64,000 nt of DNA from Acidobacteriota bacterium (GCA_013289955.1 JABCYZ010000022.1:1-64000), one strand, 5' to 3'; numbered from the stretch's first letter, positions 34,441 through 44,332 are shown. The notes: a model not told the origin generated them from the sequence alone. A program made the numbers and translations.

Positions 34441-37400
34441 ATGTCAAAATTTTTCATCAATCGCCCCATCGTAGCCATGGTGATCTCCATCATCATGGTC
34501 ATTGTTGGCGCCATCACCATTCTCGCTCTCCCGGTCGCTCTCTTCCCGAACATCGTTCCTCCCGAAGTGCAAGTGCTTGCCACCTACGTCGGCGCCGACG
34601 CCGGTACCATCGAACAATCCGTCGCCACGCCCATCGAGCAGCAAATGAGCGGCGTGGACAACATGAACTACATGTATTCGCTGAACTCCACCGCCGACGG
34701 GGGCATGCGCCTGATCGTCGATTACGACGTGAAAACCGATCCGAACACCGATCTCATTCTCACCCAGTTGCGGACCACGCAGGCCGCATCGCAACTTCCC
34801 GGCGACGTCACCAACTACGGCATCACCGTCCAAAAAACCGTCACCGCGCCGCTCATGCTCATCACCCTCTATTCCCCGAATGGCACCTACGACGCCCAGT
34901 TTCTCTCGAATTTCGCCTACATCAATCTCAGCGATCAGATCACGCGGCTCTACGGCATCGGCAGCGTGCAGATTTTCGGCGCCGGCCAATACGCCATGCG
35001 TCTATGGGTCAAGCCCGACCAGTTGGCCAAACTCGCCATCACCGTTCCCGAAATCGTCAACGCCATCCAGTCGCAAAACACGGTCAATCCCGCCGGCCAG
35101 GTCGGCAGCGAACCCGTCCCTAAGGGCCAGGAATTCACCTATTCCGTCCGCGCCCGCGGCCGCCTCTCCTCGCCCGAAGAGTTCGGCCAAATTGTGGTGC
35201 GCGAGAGCACTGCCGGTGGTGTCGTTCGCGTCAAAGATGTGGCACGCGTCGAGCTTGGCGCCCAGAGCTATGCCACGCTCGGCCGTCTTAACGGCAAGCC
35301 CGGCGCCATCATTGCCGCTTACCAATTGCCCGGCTCGAACGCCGTGCAAGCCGCCGCGGCCCTCAAGAAATTAATGGCCGAGTCTAAATCGCGCTTCCCG
35401 GGCGATATTGATTACGTCGTTTCCCTCGACACCACTCTGGCCGTCACCCAGGGCATCAAGGAAATCGTCGAAACGCTGCTGATCGCCATTCTCCTCGTCA
35501 TCATCGTGGTTTACATTTTCCTCCAGGGCTGGCGCGCCACCCTGATCCCCCTCCTGGCCGTGCCCGTTTCTCTGGTTGGCACGTTCATTTTCTTTCCTCT
35601 CTTCGGCTTTTCCATCAACACGCTCTCTCTTTTCGGCCTGGTTCTCGCTATCGGCCTTGTCGTCGACGACGCCATCGTGGTCGTCGAAGCCGTCGAGCGC
35701 CATATCGAAGACGGCCTTTCCCCGAAAGAAGCCGCTCTCAAAGCCATGACGGAAATTTCCGGCCCCGTCGTGGGCATCGCGCTGGTTCTTTCCGCAGTCT
35801 TCATCCCCACGGCGTTCATCCCTGGCATCACTGGCCGTCTCTACCAGCAGTTCGCCGTGACCATAGCGATCTCCGTCGCCCTTTCCGCTTTCAACGCACT
35901 TACACTCAGCCCGGCTCTCTCGGCATTGCTCTTGCGCCCCAAGGACAACACTCGCGGAGGCCTGCTCAAGAAATTCTTCAACCTGTTTAACCGGACTTTC
36001 ACCCGGGCCACCAATGCCTACGTTCGTGTCTGCGGCTTCCTGATCCGCAAAACCGCCATCGCTCTCATACTTCTTGTGGTCTTTGGAGCGGCCGCTGGCT
36101 TCTTCAGCGTGAAAGTCCCCTCCAGCTTTCTTCCCGATGAGGACCAGGGCTATCTCTATATCAACCTGCAATTGCCCAACGCCGCTTCTCTCCAACGCAC
36201 CGACGAAGTCGCTCGCAAAATCGAGACTGCTCTCGACAAAACCCCCGGCGTCCAGTACACCACGAGCGTTGTTGGCTTCAGTCTGCTCAGCTTCGTGCGC
36301 ACCAGCTACAACGGTTTCTTCTTCGTCACCCTTAAGCCCTGGGACGATCGGAAATCCCGCGATGAGCAATTCCAGCAGATCAAGCAGAATATCAACCGCG
36401 AGCTCGGCGGAATTCCCGAAGGCATCGCTTTTTCCTTCTCGCCGCCCGCCATTCCCGGCGTCGGCACTTCCGGCGGCTTCACCTTCGTTCTCGAAGACCG
36501 GGCCGGAAACGATGTCCAGTTTCTCGCCGACAACTTGAACAAATTTCTGGCCGCCGCCCGCAAGCGTCCCGAAATCGCCAACGTCAGCACCACGTTTCTC
36601 CCGAGCGTCCCGCAGCAGTTCGTGGACGTCGACCGCGACAAGGTCATCAAGCAGGGCGTCGCCATCAAGGATGTCTATCAGACTCTTCAAGCCTTTATGG
36701 GTGGCCTTTTCATCAACTATTTCAATCGCTTCGGCCGGCAGTGGCAGGTCTATATCGAAGCCGAGGGCGAGTACCGCACTCGTGCGGAAAACGTCGGGCA
36801 GTTTTTCGTCAAGAACAATACCGGGGCGATGGTTCCCCTCGCCGCTCTCACCAGATTCGAGTCCCGTCCCGGCCCCGAATTCACCATGCGCTTCAACGAA
36901 TACCGCTCCGCCCAAATCAATGGCGCCGCTGCTCCGGGTTACAGCGCCGGCCAGGCTATGGCAGCTATCGAAGAAGTCTTCGACCAAACCATGCCCCGCG
37001 AAATGGGCTACGACTACTCCGGCATGTCCTTCCAGGAGAAAAAGGCTCAGGAAGGTGTCCCCGCCTCTGCTGTTTTTGGTTTTTCCCTGCTCTTCGTTTT
37101 CCTGATTCTCGCCGCGCTTTATGAAAGCTGGACGCTGCCCTTCAGCGTCCTTCTCAGCACGCCTGTCGCCGTTTTCGGGGCCTTCTTCATCCTCTGGCTG
37201 AGACGCGCTTTGCTCTCCGCATTTCTTCCGACCTACATGGTGCAGATCGAGAACGACGTCTATTCTCAAATCGGCCTGGTCATGCTCATCGGTCTCGCCG
37301 CGAAGAACGCCATCCTCATCGTCGAATTTGCCAAAGACGAATACGAACAAGGCAAACCGCTTGTCGATGCCGCTCTCGAAGGCGCTCGTTTGCGACTCCG

Positions 37401-37659
37401 CCCCATCCTGATGACTTCTTTCGCCTTCATCCTTGGTTGTGTCCCTCTATGGACCGCCAGCGGCGCTGGCTCCGTCGCACGTCAAATCATGGGCACCGCC
37501 GTGATCGGCGGCATGCTCGCAGCCAGCGCCCTCGGCATCTTCTTTATTCCCGCCGTTTTTTATGTCGTCGAGCGGCTTTCGATGGGCAAAGCAGGCCGCG
37601 CCGCAATGGCAGGCGGAATCCCCGCTCCAGGCGCGAGTCCAGCTAGAGGAGACGACTGA
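34441..37659 (+). CDS. RND (HAE1 family) multidrug efflux pump
   Basis: A 1072-residue inner-membrane protein with the AcrB layout: helix 1 at FINRPIVAMVISIIMVIVGA, two large periplasmic loops and twelve membrane helices. The proton-relay aspartate pair in helix 4 is present (LVVDDAIVVVEAVE, about residue 408), as is helix 11 with AAKNAILIVEFAKDEYEQG. Porter-domain motifs such as AVTIAISVALSAFNALTLSPALSALLL are intact. The pump captures hydrophobic compounds from the periplasm or inner leaflet and drives them out using the proton gradient. It is the middle gene of the operon and is followed after 1 bp by the outer-membrane factor. The substrate cannot be predicted, and no local repressor gene is visible next to the operon. 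Confidence 0.95.
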   Translation: MSKFFINRPIVAMVISIIMVIVGAITILALPVALFPNIVPPEVQVLATYVGADAGTIEQSVATPIEQQMSGVDNMNYMYSLNSTADGGMRLIVDYDVKTDPNTDLILTQLRTTQAASQLPGDVTNYGITVQKTVTAPLMLITLYSPNGTYDAQFLSNFAYINLSDQITRLYGIGSVQIFGAGQYAMRLWVKPDQLAKLAITVPEIVNAIQSQNTVNPAGQVGSEPVPKGQEFTYSVRARGRLSSPEEFGQIVVRESTAGGVVRVKDVARVELGAQSYATLGRLNGKPGAIIAAYQLPGSNAVQAAAALKKLMAESKSRFPGDIDYVVSLDTTLAVTQGIKEIVETLLIAILLVIIVVYIFLQGWRATLIPLLAVPVSLVGTFIFFPLFGFSINTLSLFGLVLAIGLVVDDAIVVVEAVERHIEDGLSPKEAALKAMTEISGPVVGIALVLSAVFIPTAFIPGITGRLYQQFAVTIAISVALSAFNALTLSPALSALLLRPKDNTRGGLLKKFFNLFNRTFTRATNAYVRVCGFLIRKTAIALILLVVFGAAAGFFSVKVPSSFLPDEDQGYLYINLQLPNAASLQRTDEVARKIETALDKTPGVQYTTSVVGFSLLSFVRTSYNGFFFVTLKPWDDRKSRDEQFQQIKQNINRELGGIPEGIAFSFSPPAIPGVGTSGGFTFVLEDRAGNDVQFLADNLNKFLAAARKRPEIANVSTTFLPSVPQQFVDVDRDKVIKQGVAIKDVYQTLQAFMGGLFINYFNRFGRQWQVYIEAEGEYRTRAENVGQFFVKNNTGAMVPLAALTRFESRPGPEFTMRFNEYRSAQINGAAAPGYSAGQAMAAIEEVFDQTMPREMGYDYSGMSFQEKKAQEGVPASAVFGFSLLFVFLILAALYESWTLPFSVLLSTPVAVFGAFFILWLRRALLSAFLPTYMVQIENDVYSQIGLVMLIGLAAKNAILIVEFAKDEYEQGKPLVDAALEGARLRLRPILMTSFAFILGCVPLWTASGAGSVARQIMGTAVIGGMLAASALGIFFIPAVFYVVERLSMGKAGRAAMAGGIPAPGASPARGDD

Positions 37660-37660
37660 C

Positions 37661-39052
37661 ATGAGACCACTTCTTCCGTCGTTCCTCGTCGCGCTGCTCA
37701 TCTCCGGCTGCACGGTGGGACCAGACTACAAGCGTCCCTCGGCCGTCGTCCCTACGGAATTCCGCGCCGCGTCGCCCGAAGCCTCGAGAGCCGAGGCCGC
37801 CTCGCTAGGCAATCAAAAATGGTTTGACGTTTTTCGCGACGAGCAGCTCCAGTCCCTGATCCGCACCGCCATTCAGCAAAATTACGATGTCCGCATCGCC
37901 GCCACGCGCGTGCTCCAGGCGCAAGCGCAGTTGGGCATCACGCGTTCGAATCAGTTCCCGAGTGTCAGCGGCGGCGCCACGCTCGGTGCGCAACGCACTC
38001 CAGAAACCATCGCCTTTCCTCCGATCGAGCAATCCACCGGAGGACTGAATCTCTCGGCCGCCTGGCAACTCGATTTCTGGGGACAATATCGCCGCGCCAC
38101 CGAAGCCGCCCGCGCTTCTCTCCTCGCCACGGAGTGGGGCCGCCGCGCCGTGATCAGCTCCCTGGTCTCAAGCGTAGCCTCCGCCTATTTCCAGCTACGC
38201 GCTCTCGATCTCCAGATGGAACTTTCCGAGAACGCTCTCACCGCCCGCCGCGAATCCCTTCGCCTCACCAGCGTTCTCGCCAATCATGGCAATACCTCCG
38301 AGCTGGATGTTCGCCAGGCCGAACAGCTTGTCTACACCGCCAGCGAAGAAATCCCCGACCTCGAGCGCCGCATCCAGCAGCAGGAAAATCTTCTCAGCAC
38401 CCTGCTCGGAAACAACCCGGGCCCGATTGCCCGCGGCCTGTCCCTCACCGAGCAGCCGCATCCACCGGAAGTTCCGGCCGGCATTCCTTCCGAGCTTCTT
38501 GAGCGCCGCCCCGATATACGCCAGTCCGAACAGGTTCTCATTGCCGCCAACGCGCAGATCGGAGTCGCGCGCGCCGCCTATTATCCTCAGATTTCGCTGA
38601 CCGGCGCAGGTGGCTTCCAGAGCGATGCGCTGGCGCGCCTTTTCGCCGGCTCTGCGGGTCTCTGGAGCTTTGCCGGTTCTCTTGCTCAGCCTATCTTCAC
38701 TGCCGGCAGAATTCGCTCCGGCGTCCGGCTCGCCGAAGCTCAACAGCAGGAAGCTGTCCTTTCCTATCAGCAAACTATCCAGCAGTCCTTCCGCGAGGTT
38801 TCTGACGCCTTGATCGGTTACCGCAAACTCCGGGAATTTCGCGAACAGCAGGAGCTTCTCACCGCTTCCGCCCAGGACGCCGCGCACCTTTCCAATATCC
38901 GCTACAAAGGCGGAGTGGCCAGCTATCTCGAAGTCCTCACCAACGAAACCAACTATTTCTCCGCTGAACTCAATCTCGCGCAAGCCCAGGCCAACGAACT
39001 TCTCGCTCTGGTTCAGCTCTATCAGGCCCTCGGCGGCGGCTGGCAAGAGTAG
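37661..39052 (+). CDS. NodT-family outer-membrane efflux lipoprotein
   Basis: A 463-residue TolC-like channel subunit. It has a lipoprotein signal with lipobox LISGC (Cys17) and the CTVGPDYKRP opening typical of OprM/NodT proteins. Two repeated outer-membrane-efflux domains follow (WFDVFRDEQLQSLIRTAIQQNYDVRIAATRVLQAQAQ; LLERRPDIRQSEQVLIAANAQIGVARAAYYPQISLTG), each a helical hairpin plus strand pair. It completes a tripartite pump with the two preceding genes. The start is the ATG at 37661 behind AGAGGAG, one base after the pump stop codon. Confidence 0.93.
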   Translation: MRPLLPSFLVALLISGCTVGPDYKRPSAVVPTEFRAASPEASRAEAASLGNQKWFDVFRDEQLQSLIRTAIQQNYDVRIAATRVLQAQAQLGITRSNQFPSVSGGATLGAQRTPETIAFPPIEQSTGGLNLSAAWQLDFWGQYRRATEAARASLLATEWGRRAVISSLVSSVASAYFQLRALDLQMELSENALTARRESLRLTSVLANHGNTSELDVRQAEQLVYTASEEIPDLERRIQQQENLLSTLLGNNPGPIARGLSLTEQPHPPEVPAGIPSELLERRPDIRQSEQVLIAANAQIGVARAAYYPQISLTGAGGFQSDALARLFAGSAGLWSFAGSLAQPIFTAGRIRSGVRLAEAQQQEAVLSYQQTIQQSFREVSDALIGYRKLREFREQQELLTASAQDAAHLSNIRYKGGVASYLEVLTNETNYFSAELNLAQAQANELLALVQLYQALGGGWQE

Positions 39053-39236
39053 GGGCCCCCGGCGCAAGACCATCGCCTCGGCGCCCCTGCCGAATCCTCT
39101 CGACACGGCTCCTCGTCAATGCGATTCTTCCCCGCGTGTATTGGATCGTCTCTCACCGGGCCCTCTCTAAAAGCTCGCTGCGCGAGCGCTTCTTGAGCGT
39201 TCCCTATGATTTCTTTTTCTCGAAAACCTGAAACCG

Positions 39237-40109
39237 ATGACTCTACGAATTGACGCCCACCATCACCTCTGGCGCTATTCCGAAGAAGAGTACGGCTGGA
39301 TCACTCGGAATATGGCGGCCATCGCCAGGGATTTTCTACCCGAGGATCTCGAGCAAGTTCTCTCCTCTTCAGGAATGGACGGCAGCATCGCCGTTCAGGC
39401 AAGGCAGTCGCTCGAGGAGACTCAATCGCTGCTTGATTTCGCCGAACATTTCGATGTGATTCAGGGAGTGGTCGGTTGGGCGCCTATCGCCCTTCCCGAG
39501 TTTCCCGCAGTCCTCGACCGCTTCAGGCATTTTCAGAAATTGAAGGGGTTCCGCCACGTGGTTCAAGACGAGCCCGACGACGCCTTCCTCCTCCGCCCGG
39601 ACTTCAACAGAGGCATCACTCTCTTAAAACAGTACGGCTTTGTCTACGATATTTTAATCTTCGAACGCCAGCTGCCCGCAGCCATCTCTTTCGTCGACCG
39701 CCATCCCGCGCAGGTTTTCGTCCTGGATCACATCGGAAAACCCCGCATTCGCGAACGCGCGCTCGAACCCTGGCGCGCGTACATTCGCGAACTGGCACGC
39801 CGCGATAATGTCTTCTGCAAACTTTCCGGTATGGTCACCGAAGCGGACTGGGCGGAATGGGGTTTAGGAGATCTTCAACCCTATTTCGATGTCGTCCTCG
39901 ACGCCTTCGGACCCGAGCGCCTCATGGCCGGCTCGGACTGGCCCGTCTGCCTCCTGGCGGCCACGCACCAAAAATGGTTTTCGACTCTTCGTGAATTGAT
40001 CTCGCCGCTTTCCGTTAGCGAGCAGGAGATGATTCTCGGCGGCGTAGCGACGCATGTCTACTCTCTCTCTGGACAAGACGCAGGAACGCCAAAACCATGC
40101 GAGCTCTGA
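39237..40109 (+). CDS. Amidohydrolase-family lactonase, L-fuconolactonase-like
   Basis: A 290-residue protein of the COG3618 group. It begins with the metal-binding DAHHHLW motif, contains the barrel-strand motifs LDHIGKPRI and CKLSGMVTEADW, and ends in the catalytic GSDWPVCLLA. These proteins hydrolyse sugar lactones such as L-fucono-1,4- or 1,5-lactone. The neighbouring dehydrogenase would make the lactone and FucP would import the sugar, so an L-fucose or L-galactose substrate is a reasonable inference. It is first in a three-gene cluster; the next gene starts 13 bp before its stop codon. No strong ribosome site precedes the ATG. Confidence 0.8.
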   Translation: MTLRIDAHHHLWRYSEEEYGWITRNMAAIARDFLPEDLEQVLSSSGMDGSIAVQARQSLEETQSLLDFAEHFDVIQGVVGWAPIALPEFPAVLDRFRHFQKLKGFRHVVQDEPDDAFLLRPDFNRGITLLKQYGFVYDILIFERQLPAAISFVDRHPAQVFVLDHIGKPRIRERALEPWRAYIRELARRDNVFCKLSGMVTEADWAEWGLGDLQPYFDVVLDAFGPERLMAGSDWPVCLLAATHQKWFSTLRELISPLSVSEQEMILGGVATHVYSLSGQDAGTPKPCEL

Positions 40110-41110
40110 TGATCCGAGAACCCGGGGCGGCTTCCATCGAACACGTGCCCGAGCCTCAGCCCGGGCGCGGCGAAATCCTGCTGCGCGTCCGCATGGTTGG
40201 CCTCTGCGGCAGCGATCTGAATTCCTTCCGCGGCAGGAATCCTATGGTCCGTTTCCCCCGCATCCCCGGCCACGAAATTGCCGCCACCATCGTCGAAGGA
40301 AGCTCTTCTTTCCCCGATCTCGCCCCCGGCCGGAACGTCACCCTGTCTCCCTACACCAGCTGCGGCAAATGCGCCTCGTGCCTCCGCGGCCGTCCCAATG
40401 CCTGCGCGTTCAATGAGACCCTCGGCGTCCAGCGCGATGGCGCGCTCACCGAATACATCACCATGCCGCCCGAGAAACTCTACCCGGCTCCGCTCACGAT
40501 CAAGGAACTCTGCCTGGTGGAACCGCTCACGGTTGGTTTTCACGCCGTCGCCCGAGGCCGCGTCAGTTCCGCCGACAAAGTCGCCGTCTTCGGCTGTGGC
40601 GGCGTGGGCCTTGGCGCCATCGCCGCTTCCCGTTTTGCCGGCGCCACCACCATTGCCGTCGACCTCGACGATGATAAGCTTCAGCTCGCCAGAAAAGCCG
40701 GCGCAGCTCATGTCGTGAACTCCGCCAAATCCCGTCTCCATGACCAACTGCTGGAACTCACGGGCGGCCGCGGACCCGACGTCATCATCGAAGCCATCGG
40801 TCTCGCCGAAACCTTTCGCGCCGCGGTCGAGGAAGCCGCTTTCACTGGCCGCGTCGTTTACATCGGCTACGCCAAGGAACCCGTAGCTTACGAAACCAAG
40901 CTCTTTGTCGAAAAGGAACTCGATATTCTCGGCTCGCGCAACGCGCTGCCAGAGGATTTTCGCACCGTTATCAAAATGCTTGAGGAAGGCAAGTTTCCCG
41001 TCGAAGACGCCGTCGGCTCGATTGTTCCCCTCGACGACGCTCCGACGATCCTCAAAGCCTGGAGTTCCAATCCCCTGAAGTTCAGGAAAATCATGGTGCA
41101 ACTCGACTGA
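40097..41110 (+). CDS. Zinc-dependent medium-chain alcohol/sugar dehydrogenase
   Basis: A 337-residue MDR enzyme with catalytic-zinc ligands in GLCGSDLN and GHEIAA. The structural-zinc cysteine loop reads TSCGKCASCLRGRPNAC, and the Rossmann motif is VFGCGGVGLGAIAASRFAG. The family oxidises secondary alcohols of sugars and polyols with NAD(P). In this setting it probably oxidises L-fucose to the lactone handled by the upstream lactonase, or a downstream acid intermediate such as an L-gulonate-type substrate; the sequence alone does not decide. It overlaps the lactonase gene by 13 bp, and the permease gene follows after about 70 bp. Confidence 0.85.
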   Translation: MRALMIREPGAASIEHVPEPQPGRGEILLRVRMVGLCGSDLNSFRGRNPMVRFPRIPGHEIAATIVEGSSSFPDLAPGRNVTLSPYTSCGKCASCLRGRPNACAFNETLGVQRDGALTEYITMPPEKLYPAPLTIKELCLVEPLTVGFHAVARGRVSSADKVAVFGCGGVGLGAIAASRFAGATTIAVDLDDDKLQLARKAGAAHVVNSAKSRLHDQLLELTGGRGPDVIIEAIGLAETFRAAVEEAAFTGRVVYIGYAKEPVAYETKLFVEKELDILGSRNALPEDFRTVIKMLEEGKFPVEDAVGSIVPLDDAPTILKAWSSNPLKFRKIMVQLD

Positions 41111-41179
41111 TCAGGAAAAAGGCACAGAAGGGTTTCGCTTTCACGGCGCTTCGAGGACTCTTTGAGGAGAAGACGGACG

Positions 41180-42526
41180 ATGGCACAGCATCCACTGGAA
41201 AGTTTACCGCGGGAAACGGCGCCCTCAGCCCGCCATTCCTTGTTTCCCGCAGGCCAAATCGTTCCCTTCATTCTCGTCACCGTACTTTTCTTCCTCTGGG
41301 GCATTCCCAATAACCTGAACGACGTCCTCATCCGGCACTTCATGAAGTCCTTTGCCATCTCCCGCTTCGAAGCCAGCCTCGTGCAAACAGCTTTCTACCT
41401 GGGATATTTTCTCCCGGCAATTCCCGCAGCCCTTTTCATGAAACGCGTCGGCTATAAACCGGGCTTCATCGTCGGCCTCCTGCTCCTTGCTTCAGGCTGT
41501 TTCTTGTTCTGGCCGGCCGCGCTTCAGAGCAGCTATGCCTTTTTTCTTTTCGCGCTTTTCGTCATTGCCAGCGGGCTCTCTTTTCTCGAAACAGCCTCCA
41601 ATCCATTCATCGCCCAGCTCGGCGATCCGGACACTTCCGAGCGCCGCCTGAATTTTTCGCAGGCCTTTAATCCCTTCGGCGCCATGACGGGAGCACTGAT
41701 CGGCACAGTCTTCATTTTTTCCGGTGTCGAGCTGACACCGGCAGAAATCGCCGCCCGCGAGGCCAATCACACCTATCAGGCCTACCTCGAATTCGAAGTC
41801 TTGCGCGTCGTCCGTCCTTATCTGGTTCTGGGCGTCGTCGCCGTAGTCTGGGCGCTGCTCATCCTCCGTACGAAATTCCCCGCAATCTCCAGTGAAAACG
41901 AAGCCGCCGATGGCGGTCGCGGCAGCGCGAGCCAGCTCCTCCGTCAAAGACACTTTCTGCTAGCGGTCGTCGCGCAATTCTTCTACGTCGGCGCCCAGGT
42001 CGGCACATGGAGCTATTTCATTCCTTACGTTCAGGAATACGCCCACAAGCCTGAAAAAACCGCTGGATATTTCCTCATCGGCACGCTTGCTGCCTTCGGC
42101 GTCGGCCGTTTCGTCTCCGCCTGGCTGATGCGCTTTATCTCTCCGAGCCGCCTCATGGGTTTTTACGCCCTGGCGAATATCGCGCTGGTTTCCGTCGGCG
42201 TTTTCTTCCCGGGATGGGTCGGCATCTGGTGCGTCTTCCTCACGAGTTTCTTCATGTCCCTCATGTTCCCCACCATTTTCGCTCTCGGCCTGAAAGGTCT
42301 TGGCCCCAACACGAAACTCGGCGGCTCCTTCCTGGTCTTGGCTATCGTTGGCGGCGCCGTCCTTACGCCCGTCATGGGCCTGATTTCAGACAAGCTTCAC
42401 AGCTACGCCCTGGCTTATTCCATACCCTTCCTCGCCTACATCTATATCTCTCTCTATTCCTTCCTGGGCTCAGAGCGAGTCGACGCCGCTCCCGCTCGGG
42501 GCGGAGCCGCGAGTTCCACCGACTGA
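41180..42526 (+). CDS. fucP: L-fucose:proton symporter-like MFS permease
   Basis: A 448-residue, twelve-helix MFS transporter of the FucP type: TVLFFLWGIPNNLNDVLIRHF in helix 1, FYLGYFLPAIPAALFMKRVGYK in helices 2-3, and SGLSFLETASNPFIAQLGDP in helix 5 with the family Glu and Asn. Family members import L-fucose, related 6-deoxyhexoses or glucose/galactose. The gene is last in the lactonase-dehydrogenase-permease cluster and is followed by a hairpin at 42561-42579. The start is the ATG at 41180 with AGGAG about 10 nt upstream; an in-frame codon at 41162 lies before that site. No kinase or isomerase of the phosphorylative fucose route is present. Confidence 0.85.
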   Translation: MAQHPLESLPRETAPSARHSLFPAGQIVPFILVTVLFFLWGIPNNLNDVLIRHFMKSFAISRFEASLVQTAFYLGYFLPAIPAALFMKRVGYKPGFIVGLLLLASGCFLFWPAALQSSYAFFLFALFVIASGLSFLETASNPFIAQLGDPDTSERRLNFSQAFNPFGAMTGALIGTVFIFSGVELTPAEIAAREANHTYQAYLEFEVLRVVRPYLVLGVVAVVWALLILRTKFPAISSENEAADGGRGSASQLLRQRHFLLAVVAQFFYVGAQVGTWSYFIPYVQEYAHKPEKTAGYFLIGTLAAFGVGRFVSAWLMRFISPSRLMGFYALANIALVSVGVFFPGWVGIWCVFLTSFFMSLMFPTIFALGLKGLGPNTKLGGSFLVLAIVGGAVLTPVMGLISDKLHSYALAYSIPFLAYIYISLYSFLGSERVDAAPARGGAASSTD

Positions 42527-42560
42527 GCTCGTCATTCTATTGCGGCGTAGCCGTGGGGGT

Positions 42561-42585
42561 GCGGCAGCTCTGCTGCCGCTCTTCT
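42561..42585 (+). terminator. Probable terminator after the fucose cluster
   Basis: GCGGCAGC (42561-42568) pairs perfectly with GCTGCCGC (42572-42579) around a TCT loop and is followed by the pyrimidine run TCTTCTC. The tail is short in uninterrupted T, so confidence is moderate. Confidence 0.5.
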
Positions 42586-42712
42586 CGGTGACTCAGACGA
42601 CTCCCTATCTGCCAAGGCTCAAAGAAAAGCAACATCCAATCGAAATTTTGACGGGGCCAGCCTTCGTCGCTGATCTATAAAGCGCTTGTGCCCGCTCGGC
42701 AGAATCTATATC

Positions 42713-44152
42713 GTGACCGCCATCGATTCCTCGCTGGAAGAAATCAGAGAAGGGCCTAGCCCCGAGAAAATGGCCGAAACGTTTCCCGAAGCAGGCAGTT
42801 ACGGATTGCGGCGCGAAGTCCTCTCCCCCATGGAGACGCTTGCCCAGTCCGTCTCGACCATTGCGCCCACCACGACTCCTGTCGCCACCATTCCGCTCGT
42901 CGCGGCCCTCGCAGGCAATGGCACCTGGCTCGCCTACGTCCTGGCAACCGCCGCGATCCTTCTGGTCGCACTGTGTATCAGCAAATTCGCTCGCTACTCC
43001 GCTTCTCCGGGTTCGCTCTATACCTACGCCTCCATGATCCTTCCTCCTTCGCTCGGTGCCACCGCGGCCTGGAGCCTCCTTCTCGCCTACATTGCGACGG
43101 GCTCGAGCGTCATCGGCGGTTTCTATCACTTCGGAATCCTTCTGCTTCAGGACGCCACAGGCCACGGCACTTCCGCCGTATTTCTCGCTCTTCTCGTCAC
43201 AGCCCTCTCTATCTGGATCGCCTGGCGCGACGTAAAAATCTCCGCCCGCCTCATGCTCTGGATCGAAGCCGTCTCCGTCTCCTTCATTCTGATCGTCGTG
43301 CTACTGGTATTCTTCCGCCACGGTTGGCATCTGGACTGGGAACAATTCCATCTCCGCGGCATGACCGGCAGCGGCTTGCGCCTCGGCCTGGTCCTGGCGC
43401 TCTTCAGCTTTGTGGGATTTGAAAGCGCCACGACGCTAGGCTCGGAGGCGCAGAATCCGCTTAAAACAATTCCCCGCGCCGTAATCCAGAGCGCGCTCCT
43501 CGCGGGAGCCATTTTCATCCTCTGCGCCTATACGGAGGTCCTCGGCCTCAAGAGTGCCGGCCAGAATCTCTCGACCAGCACGGCCCCCATGCGTGTCCTC
43601 GCGAGACTTGGCGGCCTTCCCGTCCTCGGCCTGCTCATCGACATCGGCGCCCTGGTCAGCATGTTTGCCGGAACCCTCGCCTGCATCACCGCCGCCGCCC
43701 GCGTTCTGCTTCTCATGTCCCATAACGGCCTCGCGCACGGCTCATTCCGGAAAACTCACGCGCGCAACGAAACTCCCGGCATTGCCATTGCCGTCACCGG
43801 AACCGCGGCCGTTCTGCCCGTTGCCGTCCTCGCGGCACGCGGCGCGAGCGGCCTCGACGTCTACGGCTGGATGGGCTCTCTCGCCACCTACGGCTTCATC
43901 GTCACCTACGCGCTGGTCAGCGTCGCTCTCCCGCGCTATTTGCGCGCGCACAACGCCTATCGCGCCGGCGCCCAGATCATTCCCTGGCTCGCCTCGGCCG
44001 CCATGCTCCTGGCTCTTGTCGGAAATCTCTATCCCGTCCCCGAAGGCCCCTACGGCAAACTCCCCTTCATTTACCTCGCCTATCTTGTCGTCGGCCTTGT
44101 CTGGTTTTTCTGGCGCGCCCGGGATCAGAAACCAGGATTGACGGAAAGTTAG
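42713..44152 (+). CDS. APC-superfamily amino-acid permease
   Basis: A polytopic protein of about 479 residues with twelve predicted helices. The first-helix segment AQSVSTIAPTTTPVATIPLV matches the substrate-contacting unwound helix of APC transporters, and SFVGFESATTLGSEAQNPLKTIPRAVIQS is the classic helix-6/loop signature. The C-terminus ends with a helix and a short charged tail. The amino acid transported cannot be specified. The start is uncertain: a GTG at 42713 is used, a TTG at 42686 would add nine residues and an ATG at 42770 would still keep all helices. It lies alone between the fucose cluster and the second TonB receptor. Confidence 0.82.
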   Translation: MTAIDSSLEEIREGPSPEKMAETFPEAGSYGLRREVLSPMETLAQSVSTIAPTTTPVATIPLVAALAGNGTWLAYVLATAAILLVALCISKFARYSASPGSLYTYASMILPPSLGATAAWSLLLAYIATGSSVIGGFYHFGILLLQDATGHGTSAVFLALLVTALSIWIAWRDVKISARLMLWIEAVSVSFILIVVLLVFFRHGWHLDWEQFHLRGMTGSGLRLGLVLALFSFVGFESATTLGSEAQNPLKTIPRAVIQSALLAGAIFILCAYTEVLGLKSAGQNLSTSTAPMRVLARLGGLPVLGLLIDIGALVSMFAGTLACITAAARVLLLMSHNGLAHGSFRKTHARNETPGIAIAVTGTAAVLPVAVLAARGASGLDVYGWMGSLATYGFIVTYALVSVALPRYLRAHNAYRAGAQIIPWLASAAMLLALVGNLYPVPEGPYGKLPFIYLAYLVVGLVWFFWRARDQKPGLTES

Positions 44153-44318
44153 CAAGAGCCGCTTCGATGCTCACTCGGGCATTTGTCTTTCGATGAAATA
44201 AAAAAACAGATCGAAGAAAACAAAAGTTTGCGTTTCGGTTCTGCGCCGTTATGCAATACCTTCCTCGAAACTTACTGTCCTCGGGGCGCGGCCAAGCGGG
44301 GTGAATCCGAAATTCTTT

Positions 44319-44332
44319 GCAAAAATTTTTGC
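44319..44332. promoter_or_regulatory. AT-core palindrome upstream of the second TonB receptor
   Basis: GCAAAAA followed directly by TTTTTGC forms a perfect 14-bp palindrome 64 bp before the receptor ATG. CCAAGC (44292-44297) and GCTTGG (44331-44336) form an outer inverted repeat around it. It may be an operator or a bent promoter element. Confidence 0.3.

Noticed and set aside
35371-37350. 659-codon open frame antisense to the RND pump
   Set aside because: Asp/Glu/Gly-rich translation with no family resemblance. It is the codon-bias shadow of a certain RND pump gene, and the same explains antisense frames at 23926-25215, 29115-30863 and 44409-46550.
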